Source: an uncultured Cytophagales bacterium (GTDB lineage: Bacteria > Bacteroidota > Bacteroidia > Cytophagales > Thermonemataceae). From it: 64,000 nt of DNA. How positions within the stretch are numbered: the first letter of the stretch is position 1; each line of letters begins with the position of its first letter. Shown one piece after another: positions 16,471 through 24,800 of this stretch. The stretch is taken from contig CALEMF010000020.1 in the NCBI GenBank assembly GCA_937911505.1, forward strand, positions 27,954 through 91,953. The letters are read 5' to 3'. Both the position numbers and the translations under genes were made by a program. The notes beneath the pieces were generated by a model. That model was not told the origin of the DNA. It ran no database searches and worked only from the letters and a program-made list of their open reading frames with translations.

Positions 16471-17727
16471 TTAGTTCATTTTCAAGATACGTCCTTGAAA
16501 GTCTTTTAAGTCGCTTTCGGCAGCACCCCCTTTGCTCACGAGCCACATCAGCGGGCAACGACTCTTTACAGTAGGTATAGCGGCATAGCCATCTGTAAAA
16601 TAGATCAGGGCATCTGGTTGGTACGTTTCGTTGGCAAATAGAATAGGTGCTTCGAAAGAAGTACCTCCCCCTCCTGCCACAATTTTGGGGGCAGTACCTC
16701 GGTAAGGGTATTGCCGATGGATTTTCACATCACACTCTACAATATAGATTTCGGCACCCTGTCGCCAAATATGATATACTTCACTGAAGAACTCACGGAG
16801 CTCTTCCATTTGTATACTTCCCGAAGTATCAATAGCAATTAGTAGCTTGTTCTTACGTTTGATTTTAATGCCAGGCGTAATACCATAACGCTTGGAAGGA
16901 CGACGCAGGGTATTTTTCAAATAGGTTTTCTGACTACTAGCGGCAAATATTCGTAGAATTCTGCGCCAGTTTACTTTAGGAATTAATGACTGCTCGAAAG
17001 CCTCTAAGTAGCGCTGTAAGCCTGCTGGTAATTTACCAAAGTCTTTGGGCTTGATACGTTGTAAGGTATTCTCTAGAGTCTGGTTAACAGACTCTTCTGC
17101 AATTTCTTGTTCGGCATTGGAGAGTTCTTCTAACCAACGCCAAAACTGGTGTTGTCGTTGATATTGACTTTCTGGCCTGAGATAATCTTTGAGGTTTTCC
17201 CAAGATTGGTTAGTACCTTGTGAGCCTGAATCACTGTCACCAGGTTGATCACAGTCTTCTTCTTTCTCTGTTTGCTGCTTAATAAAATCAAACAGCTCAT
17301 TATAGTAATAATTAATACTCTCGTTGGTTTTGAGTTGCATCTCTGGGAAACGATCGAGAGTAACCGCGCCCTCAATGAGCTGATCAGGATCGATGTATTG
17401 ATTAACTACCAAATCGGCCGCGATGTTGAAGACTTGTTTATTACTGAAGTCCTTGTAGCGGAAGATGTGCTTGAGTACGATATGTAGAATTTCGTGCTTG
17501 AGTCCGCCTAGCTTGTAGGAGGTACTGTGAAGTTGATTTCTCCAGAAGTTGGCATTGATGTACAGCCTCACCAAATTATTATAATAAGCTACCGCTAACG
17601 TATCTATACGCTCACTTACATCTTTTACTAGTCCCGTGAAGAAGTGCCCGTAAAAGGGTTCTTCCAATAAGAATTTGATACTTATTTTAGAAACTTCTTC
17701 CAGTATTGCTGCGTCTTTCTCTGCCAT
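16471..17727 (-). CDS. vWA-domain protein with N-terminal putative metallopeptidase (DUF2201-like)
   Basis: The N-terminal domain contains HEILH (residues 78-82), an HExxH zinc motif, followed by an NIAADLVVNQYI helix with a possible third acidic ligand. The middle is acidic and Ser/Gly-rich. The C-terminal vWA domain carries a MIDAS-like DTSGSI, GGGGTSFEAPI and a FTDGYA loop. This architecture matches the DUF2201 family (putative metallopeptidase plus vWA). The start is at the Met of MAEKDAAIL; an in-frame Met lies ten codons upstream. It has no export signal. It forms an operon with the MoxR ATPase and probably with the LRR/TPR gene 124 bp upstream. Confidence 0.88.
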   Translation of the reverse strand: MAEKDAAILEEVSKISIKFLLEEPFYGHFFTGLVKDVSERIDTLAVAYYNNLVRLYINANFWRNQLHSTSYKLGGLKHEILHIVLKHIFRYKDFSNKQVFNIAADLVVNQYIDPDQLIEGAVTLDRFPEMQLKTNESINYYYNELFDFIKQQTEKEEDCDQPGDSDSGSQGTNQSWENLKDYLRPESQYQRQHQFWRWLEELSNAEQEIAEESVNQTLENTLQRIKPKDFGKLPAGLQRYLEAFEQSLIPKVNWRRILRIFAASSQKTYLKNTLRRPSKRYGITPGIKIKRKNKLLIAIDTSGSIQMEELREFFSEVYHIWRQGAEIYIVECDVKIHRQYPYRGTAPKIVAGGGGTSFEAPILFANETYQPDALIYFTDGYAAIPTVKSRCPLMWLVSKGGAAESDLKDFQGRILKMN

Positions 17728-17851
17728 TGTATTCTTTTGTAAATAGATTATTCTCAATAATGTTACGGGAACAACTATGATTTACTTACTTACCTTATAA
17801 GTTTCACGATCTAAGTTGCTATCGTTGGTGCGTAATATGCTTACGTAGCTG

Positions 17852-18931
17852 CTATAATTCTTCTAATGCTAGCTGTTGAAAAGCCTTATGTGACAAAAAT
17901 GGTGCAAACTCGGAGGCATACCGAATTTGACGCTTGTATTGTTTATTGATGGTAATAGCCTGTTGTAGCATTTCAGTAGCCGCTTCTACCTGTCGCTGTG
18001 CTATGTATACCAATGCCTTTCCGTAATAACTATTTGCGCTATTAGGGTGTTCTTCGATACGTTCATCGTATACCCGTAACGCTTTTTTCCAAACTTCCGT
18101 TGCACGTGTGTGCTGTTGTAGCTGTTGTAGTGCTCTCCCCCAATGATACCAAGCCTCTGCAAAGGCTCCTTTCAGTTGTGTTACTTTGGCAAAAGTAGCA
18201 GCAGCTTTTTCCCAAGCTTCCTCTTTTACATACACCGAAGCTTCTTTGTAATAATTATCACACATAATGTCAGGAAAAACCTCTTCTAGCCTGATTAGTT
18301 CCTTTTCATTAAGCGGTGTATTTTCGTAATCTAAGCCTGAGAGCCGATGCAGTTGTTCTATCGTATCTGGCAATCTCTCGAAGGCGTTGCCACAAATATC
18401 AAGAATAGTAATTTCTTCTCCGTACTTCCCAATACTTTCTGGCAGTGCCTCAAGCGCAAAGTTTTGAAAGCTCAACTTACCTCTATAGATCATTTTTCCA
18501 ATAGTCTCTTCTTCTGAACCCAATGCGTGTTTTAAGCAGTACTTTCCTCCTAAGCCCCAAACCTCAATCATTTGATGTGCTACCCATAGCAAGTCAAGAG
18601 AAGGAATGGTTGCCAAATCTGCTAGCATGTGGTATACTTTTTCTTCATTAAGTGCTTTGAGTGGTTGCTTAAGCTTACGAATTTGCACGCCTACTTCCAG
18701 TAAGAAAGTGTCCAGTAAATGCCCACACATTACCTCTACTTCTTCGTCTTCATACAGTAGATAAATCCCTATTACATAGTGATAGAAGGCAGTAGGCAAG
18801 CCGCCTCCTTGTAAGATAGGTAATGCTAGCTTAATGTTTGTTAACTCCCCTTTTTCCAACAGTGTTTGCAACGTCTGTTTCATCTCATCGGCTTCTGTGC
18901 TGTCGTGTAGTAGGTAGTAGTTAGTTGTCAT
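17852..18931 (-). CDS. LRR- and TPR-containing protein of the MoxR-vWA cluster
   Basis: The 359-residue protein (start at MTTNYYLL; an in-frame Met 25 codons upstream is possible) has an all-helical N-terminal half with no recognised family. A short leucine-rich segment follows (FALEALPESIGKYGEEITILDICGN, written in part, then FERLPDTIEQLHRLSGL). At least two TPR units end the protein (EAWYHWGRALQQLQQHTRATEVWKKAL and SANSYYGKALVYIAQRQVEAATEMLQQAI, in part). It is a scaffold by composition. Orientation and spacing place it first in the MoxR-vWA set, where it may be the client or adaptor; this is an inference. Confidence 0.7.
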   Translation of the reverse strand: MTTNYYLLHDSTEADEMKQTLQTLLEKGELTNIKLALPILQGGGLPTAFYHYVIGIYLLYEDEEVEVMCGHLLDTFLLEVGVQIRKLKQPLKALNEEKVYHMLADLATIPSLDLLWVAHQMIEVWGLGGKYCLKHALGSEEETIGKMIYRGKLSFQNFALEALPESIGKYGEEITILDICGNAFERLPDTIEQLHRLSGLDYENTPLNEKELIRLEEVFPDIMCDNYYKEASVYVKEEAWEKAAATFAKVTQLKGAFAEAWYHWGRALQQLQQHTRATEVWKKALRVYDERIEEHPNSANSYYGKALVYIAQRQVEAATEMLQQAITINKQYKRQIRYASEFAPFLSHKAFQQLALEEL

Positions 18932-19069
18932 AGTATTGGCAATATACACAAGGAATCGTGTTTCTACACTATGTACTTCTAAAGAAATGTTAAAAGAACT
19001 TAGCAAAGGTTAAAGTACTTGTGTTTGCTTGAAAGTAGCGGTAAATAGCTTCAAAAACAAGTGTGCTAT

Positions 19070-20617
19070 ATGAAAAATTCACGCAGGCTTTCTCTTGCTA
19101 CCATTGGGATATTACTCTATCATTTTCTCTTTTGGCAAGCAGGCTATGGTATTAATTTATGGTTTTTTTCTACGTTTTTAATGGTTACCCTCCTGTGGTG
19201 TTCTCCGGAAGTTCTCCCTTCTAAAAAAATTATTTCATTGGGCTTGGGTACCTTTCTCACTGGTGGTTTGGTAGTATGGCATCACTCCTTGCTAAGTCAG
19301 GTCATCCATCTTATTTCTTTTGTTCTTTTTACAGGCTTTGCCTTGCAGCCTCGCCTCCGTTCTCTATTATACGGTTTATTGACGAGTCTTACTACCTTAT
19401 TGCTTGTCCCACAAGCAGGATGGCGTTTTTTGCGGAAGCGACAATCTGCTTGGCAGCGTAGCTTCAATGTGTCGCGCTGGGGGCGATTGCTAGTAGCACC
19501 CCTGTGTTTTTCGGGCGTATTCTTATGGATGTTTAGGGCAGGTAACGACTCTTTTTTATCCTTTACCAACCATTTAGGCGAGCAATCCTTTCTCACACTC
19601 AGTGACTTTCTACTTCATTTTTCTTGGTCGCAGATGGGTTTTACGTTACTGGGTTTTCTTATTATCGGCACTGTCTTTAGCGAGCAGCCTGTTCGTATTT
19701 TCACACAATGGGATATACGAGAACCCAATTATCTTTACAGAAAGCAGCTCCAACTGACACATTCATTTAAAACACTTGCCCTAAAGAGCGAGTTACTAAC
19801 GGGCCTACTACTTATGGGACTAGTCAACATGATGCTCCTTTTAGTCAACTATTTTGATATTACGTTACTATGGTTCAAATTTGATTATAGCCAAGTAGAT
19901 CTCTCTACGGCGCTTCACGAAGGCACCTACCAGTTAATTGCTAGCATCTTACTCTCTATGGGTATTTTGTTGTATTTCTTCCGTCGTAATCTCAACTTTT
20001 ACCAAAAAAATCAGTGGCTCAAAAGGCTTGCTTACCTCTGGATTTTACAAAACTTCATACTGATCATTTCTGTGGGGCTTCGCACGTACTATTACATCTA
20101 TGTGTACGGGTTAGCCTACAAGCGTATAGGAGTACTTGTTTTCTTGTTACTTACGCTTTTTGGCCTTTTTACTTTGTGGCAAAAAATCAGCTACAAGCAT
20201 TCTTTTAGCTATCTTTTACGTCAAAACTTGTGGGCGACTTATCTGGTATTTGTAGGGCTTTGTGGAATCAACTGGGACGTGCTGATGGTGCGTTACAATT
20301 TGGCGCACCCTCACGTTATTTCTAAAGAAGTGGATGCTTCTTTCCTCTTAGCAAGAGCAGATCACACCTTATTTATGCTACACCAACAGAGAGAAAAATT
20401 GAGTAATACCTCTTCAGAAACGCGCAATGCGCGCAATTTAGGACAGTTGGCCAATCGTATTGAGTATTTTATGGAGACATATGAAAAACGACGCTGGGTC
20501 GCGTGGAACTATGCAGATGCGCGTACTTATCGCCTTCTTAAAAAACATTATTCAAAGGGTCTTGTAGGGTACTGTCATCATCCACCACATCAACACTTTT
20601 TGAGTACGTCAGAATAG
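19070..20617 (+). CDS. DUF4173/DUF4153-type polytopic membrane protein
   Basis: The 515-residue protein has about ten membrane helices. The RAGNDSFLSF region, LSTALHEGTYQLIASILLSM and LRTYYYIYVYGLAYKRIGVL match the conserved blocks of DUF4173, a Bacteroidota- and Firmicutes-rich membrane family of unknown function. The last 110 residues are soluble and carry several His and Arg. The start is the ATG at MKNSRRL; a GTG three codons upstream is less likely. It is divergent from the LRR/TPR gene and ends just before the tRNA-Asp promoter. Confidence 0.75.
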   Translation: MKNSRRLSLATIGILLYHFLFWQAGYGINLWFFSTFLMVTLLWCSPEVLPSKKIISLGLGTFLTGGLVVWHHSLLSQVIHLISFVLFTGFALQPRLRSLLYGLLTSLTTLLLVPQAGWRFLRKRQSAWQRSFNVSRWGRLLVAPLCFSGVFLWMFRAGNDSFLSFTNHLGEQSFLTLSDFLLHFSWSQMGFTLLGFLIIGTVFSEQPVRIFTQWDIREPNYLYRKQLQLTHSFKTLALKSELLTGLLLMGLVNMMLLLVNYFDITLLWFKFDYSQVDLSTALHEGTYQLIASILLSMGILLYFFRRNLNFYQKNQWLKRLAYLWILQNFILIISVGLRTYYYIYVYGLAYKRIGVLVFLLLTLFGLFTLWQKISYKHSFSYLLRQNLWATYLVFVGLCGINWDVLMVRYNLAHPHVISKEVDASFLLARADHTLFMLHQQREKLSNTSSETRNARNLGQLANRIEYFMETYEKRRWVAWNYADARTYRLLKKHYSKGLVGYCHHPPHQHFLSTSE

Positions 20618-20629
20618 CATTCAAAAAAA

Positions 20630-20660
20630 TTTGTATCCCTTAAAAAAAGTAATACCTTTG
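20630..20660 (+). promoter_or_regulatory. promoter of tRNA-Asp
   Basis: TTTG (20630-20633) and TACCTTTG (20653-20660) are separated by 19 bases, an almost ideal Bacteroidota housekeeping promoter. It lies 17 bases upstream of the mature tRNA 5' end. Confidence 0.75.
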
Positions 20661-20677
20661 CAAAACGTTTCTCAAAT

Positions 20678-20754
20678 GGAGTGGTAGTTCAGCTGGTTAG
20701 AATGCCTGCCTGTCACGCAGGAGGTCGCGGGTTCGAATCCCGTCCATTCCGCCA
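20678..20754 (+). tRNA. tRNA-Asp (anticodon GTC)
   Basis: The 77-nt cloverleaf has the acceptor stem GGAGTGG/CCATTCC, anticodon stem CCTGC/GCAGG with loop CTGTCAC (anticodon GTC at 20712-20714), T-arm sequence GTTCGAATC, discriminator G and an encoded CCA. It is flanked by a strong promoter and an immediate terminator, so it is transcribed alone. Confidence 0.97.
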
Positions 20755-20785
20755 AAAGCCTTTCAAGAAGAAAGGCTTTTTTTTA
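20755..20785. terminator. bidirectional terminator between tRNA-Asp and the sensor gene
   Basis: A perfect 10-bp stem AAAGCCTTTC/GAAAGGCTTT with a 5-base loop is followed by a T-run on the plus strand and, after the A-run, on the minus strand. It starts directly after the CCA end and touches the stop codon of the convergent sensor gene. Confidence 0.85.
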
Positions 20786-23662
20786 TTTTCTAAGCTGATC
20801 TATTTCTTTTTGTAGCTGCTCTATTTTGTCTTTATATGTTTTTTCTTTGAGTACTCTTACCGTTTCGTCAAAGCATACTTTCATAATTCTATGTACTTTT
20901 CCATTTTCATCTTTTAAAGGCATAAACACGGCATTGAGCCATACATCCTCCCCAAATTTATTCTTTCTCTTGTAAACACCAGCCTGTACTGTGCCACTGC
21001 GTAAGTTTCGCCAAAACTCGATGTAGTTCACACTATTCTGCTCACTCTCTTTGACCATCATCTTGTAGGAGTTTCCTTCGAGTTCTTCTTTGCTATAGCT
21101 CATAATATTACAGAACATACTGTTGGTGTATAGTATGGTACTATCTAAGTCGATGTCTATTCTTCCTAGTGTGCTTTCGTTGATGGCTTGTAACTGTTGC
21201 TCTGTAAACTGTTGCTTCTGTTGAACAGTATTTCTTTCTTCTTTTACCTTCTGAAGTGTCGTTTGTAGTGTTTCTTCGCTCTCTTGTAAGTGTTGGTTAC
21301 TTTTGAGGAGTTCTTTTTCTTTGTGTTTTCGTGTGGATACCTCTCTGGTCACGATAGATAGCCCCAAGATACTGCCTTGGTCATTTTTGAGCGGATAATA
21401 ACGATGCTCATAAAAGTCGCTAGGCGCTTCTTCTTGGAGAACTTCCTCTTCGTATTGAACAATCTCTCCTTCAATCGCTTGCTTGAACTTATCTTTGTAG
21501 GCTTCTCTTTGTTGTAAGGTAAGCATAGGAAGTATATTGACCCCTACACTGAGCTTTACACCGTTGGTTTTGTAATACCAAGCTTGGGCAGCCTCATTGA
21601 AAGAAAGAATTTTATAGTCTTCGTCTAGCGCCACGACCATGTCTTTGGGGCTATCAATCACGCTTGTCAATAGGGCTTGTTTCTTTTGTTCCTCTTGCAG
21701 AATGCGGCGCATCTCTTTGGTGTTACGCTGCATTTCTTCTTGGGTGGCTTGTAACTCTTCTACGTTTTGGCGCATCTCTTCTTCTTGGGCCCGCATCTGC
21801 TCAGTGAGCTCTTGTGACTCTTCTAGTAATGCCTTTGTTTGTAAGTTACTCTTTACAGAAGAGATCGTAATGGTAATACTTTCCGATACTTTCTCTACAA
21901 ACTCGATGTCGCGCTCGCTAAAGGCTTCGAAAGCGACCAACTCCACCACACCGATGGTAATGTCGTTGGAAGTAAGCGGTACAATGAGAATGTTATTAGG
22001 ATTTGCTTCTCCTAAGCCAGATACAATGTTGACGTAGTTATCGGGTACTTCTCTTATATTGAGGGTGTCTTGCTCCTTAAAAGATTGCCCCAGTAGCCCC
22101 TCACCTACGTTGACTTGTTTTTTCATCATCTTATGTTTATCATAAGCATAGCAAGCTAGCATTTCTAAATGACGGTGTTGGGGATCTTCTTCGTTGAGAA
22201 TAAAAATTCCTCCTTGGTTCGCATTGATGTAACCTACAAGATTGGCAATGATTTCGTAAGAGAGTTTTTGGATATCATCATTGTACTTACGTAGTATATC
22301 AGAGAAAAGTGCTAGTCCTTCAGACATCCACGTACGTTTGTTATCTTCTTGAGCAACTTGCTTTAGACTTTCCTTCATTTCTATGAGTGCATTCCCTAAG
22401 ATATCTGACTCGCTCAAGGACTTGAAGGTAGCATTTAAATTGCCTTGCCCAATCTGTTCGGCAAAATTAGCGTAGGCATCAAAGCCATCAATAAGTGTAT
22501 TGACAGAAGAAGCCATGACCCCGATTTCGTCTTCACTCTTGATCTGAACAGGTTCCATTTTTCGACCTGCTGCCATACCACTTAAAATCACTACCAATTT
22601 GTTGATCACGCTAGTAATCCAATTAACGATAAGCGCAATCCCTAATAAACATAGAAGAAGGGCAACCAAAAAACCCAAGATCAGTGTGTTCTTTACCCCT
22701 ACCAGTGTTCTGTCGAGAATCTGGTTTTCGTCTAAAGTAGCGCCAATAATGAGATCATAAGGCTCATAGTAGGTAAAATAGGTAAGCTTCCAAGCACCGT
22801 CTTTGTTATCTGGATACTTGTAACGGTACTTTCCTCGTTTATTCTTTTTTACAAAGGCCGTAAACTCCGGGTCTTGGTTGTCTTTTCCTTCTAAAATGGG
22901 ATGAATAATGTACTCTCCCTCGGGTGTCATGGCAAAGGGGTAGCCCGTATTATAATATTTCTTTTCTTTGAATTTTTTACGTAAGTAACCTAAGTCTTTT
23001 TCTTTGGCACCAGTGTAAAGCATTCCTGCTATCTCCCCGTTAATGCGAATGGGCTGATAAGCAGTGATGTACCACTCGTTGTCGATATTGAGGCGCCCTT
23101 CAAATTTTTTACCACGTGCAATGGTCTGTACAATAGGATCATTGTTAGATAAATAATACCCCAACAGAGATTTTGCACCATCAGCAGCTTCCTCAGTAGT
23201 GCTGATTCGTACATAGCCATCTGGTATTTTTTGAAAAATGCTTGTTTGGCTACCAGTCAGCTTTTGGATGGTATCGACCAGAGCATTATTTTTTTGTACC
23301 ATTTGGCCTGCTATCAGCCATTGCGGTACTTCTACAATTTTTTTGCTCTCCGTTTTTTGATTAATGATGGCTAAGACCGTAGTTGCTTCAGTGGCACTAA
23401 TCTCCCCTCGATTACTAATGACATTGGCTGCTACCTTCAAGGCATTTTCAATAGAGGACTGCTTGTATTTATACTCTATTTCTAATAGGTTGGTAAGGTC
23501 TTCGAGTTGGCTGTACATCCTGCGATCACTATTGGCAATGATGTCGTTTTTCTGGCTTCTGTAAATGACAACCGCCAATACTGCAAATATAATGACGAGT
23601 ACACCTGTAGTAAAAATTAAAAACTTGGCTCTTAAGCTCAACCTGCGTATAAAACTCAGCAT
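20783..23662 (-). CDS. Cache-HAMP-GAF-PAS-PAS sensor protein without output kinase
   Basis: In the 959 residues, TM1 (about 12-33) is followed by a long periplasmic Cache3/Cache2-fusion sensor (about 35-320, with WYITAYQPIRINGEIAGMLYTG and YPFAMTPEGEYIIHP). TM2 (about 325-347) and HAMP (about 348-400) follow, then a GAF domain (about 450-610), a coiled coil with repeated EEMRQN..EELQATQEEMQ segments (about 612-665), PAS-1 (about 668-785), a second coiled coil, and PAS-2 (about 835-945). The protein ends there: no HisKA/HATPase, GGDEF or MCP signalling tip is seen. It must signal through partner binding or a separately encoded kinase. Promoter not identified. Confidence 0.85.
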   Translation of the reverse strand: MLSFIRRLSLRAKFLIFTTGVLVIIFAVLAVVIYRSQKNDIIANSDRRMYSQLEDLTNLLEIEYKYKQSSIENALKVAANVISNRGEISATEATTVLAIINQKTESKKIVEVPQWLIAGQMVQKNNALVDTIQKLTGSQTSIFQKIPDGYVRISTTEEAADGAKSLLGYYLSNNDPIVQTIARGKKFEGRLNIDNEWYITAYQPIRINGEIAGMLYTGAKEKDLGYLRKKFKEKKYYNTGYPFAMTPEGEYIIHPILEGKDNQDPEFTAFVKKNKRGKYRYKYPDNKDGAWKLTYFTYYEPYDLIIGATLDENQILDRTLVGVKNTLILGFLVALLLCLLGIALIVNWITSVINKLVVILSGMAAGRKMEPVQIKSEDEIGVMASSVNTLIDGFDAYANFAEQIGQGNLNATFKSLSESDILGNALIEMKESLKQVAQEDNKRTWMSEGLALFSDILRKYNDDIQKLSYEIIANLVGYINANQGGIFILNEEDPQHRHLEMLACYAYDKHKMMKKQVNVGEGLLGQSFKEQDTLNIREVPDNYVNIVSGLGEANPNNILIVPLTSNDITIGVVELVAFEAFSERDIEFVEKVSESITITISSVKSNLQTKALLEESQELTEQMRAQEEEMRQNVEELQATQEEMQRNTKEMRRILQEEQKKQALLTSVIDSPKDMVVALDEDYKILSFNEAAQAWYYKTNGVKLSVGVNILPMLTLQQREAYKDKFKQAIEGEIVQYEEEVLQEEAPSDFYEHRYYPLKNDQGSILGLSIVTREVSTRKHKEKELLKSNQHLQESEETLQTTLQKVKEERNTVQQKQQFTEQQLQAINESTLGRIDIDLDSTILYTNSMFCNIMSYSKEELEGNSYKMMVKESEQNSVNYIEFWRNLRSGTVQAGVYKRKNKFGEDVWLNAVFMPLKDENGKVHRIMKVCFDETVRVLKEKTYKDKIEQLQKEIDQLRK

Positions 23663-23760
23663 ATTTTTCGAAGAGATGATTTAATTGAACTGAATTTAGG
23701 ACTTGCGCCTCTAATTTCAAAGGCTTCCTTTAAATAAAGTCAATAGGTAAAAATAAGCTT

Positions 23761-24204
23761 TTAAGCAAATTGTGGAATCCCTTGGTAAGCTTCTGCTTTC
23801 TTAGCGCATTGATCAACATGAAAGGTTTGATAAAAATAACCATTTGTAACGATGATGTAGGGAGCTTTCAGGGTGGCATTGTAGAGAGCCGCTTGCTCAC
23901 ATACTTGTTGATCTAAGGTTATCTTCATAGATTTACACTCTACCAATACGAAAGGAAGCCCAGCCCTGTTATAAACGACTAAGTCTGTTCTTTTTTGTCG
24001 CTGGTTGTATTTAAGCCCTGTTTCTACACGCATCAGTGCTTTAGGGTATTGATGTACCTCTAGTAACCAATGCACAAACTGCTGCCTTACCCACTCTTCT
24101 GGCGTGAGCATTACATACTTTTTTCGGATGATGTCATAGATGCGCAATACACTCTTCTCTTTTTTCATACGATGAGCGTACTGCGGTAAATCTAGCGGTA
24201 TCAT
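23761..24204 (-). CDS. HSDR_N-like restriction-endonuclease-fold protein
   Basis: This small 147-residue protein has a PD-(D/E)xK core visible as RTDLVVYNRAGLPFVLVECKS, where Asp, Glu and Lys are the active-site triad of the type I restriction enzyme R-protein N-terminal family (PF13588-like). Stand-alone copies are widespread in Bacteroidota and are not part of a restriction system here, since no methylase or specificity gene is nearby. Nuclease activity is possible but unproven. It lies 5 bp downstream of a winged-helix gene and is surely co-transcribed with it. Confidence 0.8.
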   Translation of the reverse strand: MIPLDLPQYAHRMKKEKSVLRIYDIIRKKYVMLTPEEWVRQQFVHWLLEVHQYPKALMRVETGLKYNQRQKRTDLVVYNRAGLPFVLVECKSMKITLDQQVCEQAALYNATLKAPYIIVTNGYFYQTFHVDQCAKKAEAYQGIPQFA

Positions 24205-24209
24205 AAACG

Positions 24210-24509
24210 CTAATAATTGTTTTGTATGATCTTCATCAGTGCTTCTACGTGCACTTTATAAGCATTTTTACCTTTTTCTGTGGCGGTGTAGGAAGTATTA
24301 GACTTCTTCCTAACAAACTTTTTTTGTATCACAATATACTCTTTTTCCTCCAATACAGTAGCATTACTAGAAAGATTACCGTCAGTAGCGCCCAGTAGTC
24401 TTTTTAGTTGATTAAAGGTAAGCGATTCATTGCTCATCAAAGAGGACATAATCGCTAAGCGAATTTTATTGTCAAAGGCTTTATTGATCTCTTTGAGTAA
24501 TTCTTTCAT
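24210..24509 (-). CDS. winged-helix transcriptional regulator (HTH_34-like)
   Basis: The 99-residue single-domain winged helix reads FDNKIRLAIMSSLMSNESLTFNQLKRLLGATDGNLSSN (in part) with a basic wing VRKKSNTSYTATEKGKNAY. This is the transcriptional regulator family PF13601 (HTH_34). These regulators are small dimeric repressors. A perfect 10-bp palindrome eight bases before the start suggests autoregulation. The downstream neighbour is a nuclease-fold protein only 5 bp away. Confidence 0.85.
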   Translation of the reverse strand: MKELLKEINKAFDNKIRLAIMSSLMSNESLTFNQLKRLLGATDGNLSSNATVLEEKEYIVIQKKFVRKKSNTSYTATEKGKNAYKVHVEALMKIIQNNY

Positions 24510-24516
24510 AACAACA

Positions 24517-24543
24517 ACTTTACTTTACGTTGCAAAGTAAAGT
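24517..24543 (-). promoter_or_regulatory. perfect palindromic operator upstream of the winged-helix gene
   Basis: ACTTTACTTT and AAAGTAAAGT form a perfect 10-bp inverted repeat with a 7-base spacer, ending 7 bases from the ATG of the winged-helix gene. Each arm repeats CTTTA-type half sites. The position over the start region suits a repressor site used by the encoded dimeric regulator. The lack of a T-run argues against a terminator. Confidence 0.55.
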
Positions 24544-24800
24544 ATTTTAAAAAGTAGTACAAGAAAACGAGCAATTTTTTAACAAAATTTAGTTAAAAAT
24601 AAAATGTATATTCTTATCACATGGGCAGTAAAAGGGTATAGTGTGTAAGTATTGCCCCATAATGTTGTTTCATACAAGTGAAATCAATAAATTGAGGAAC
24701 TGTCTTGACTAACTATTCAAATACAAGAATCACTTTATAATTTAGGTGAGTATTTACTTCCTGCATAGTGGCCTAGCTAAGATCAGTTAAGCTTGCAGGT

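Noticed and set aside
23761..24509. Winged-helix plus HSDR_N pair as part of a restriction-modification system
   Set aside because: No methyltransferase, specificity subunit or helicase is present nearby, and stand-alone HSDR_N genes are common in this phylum.
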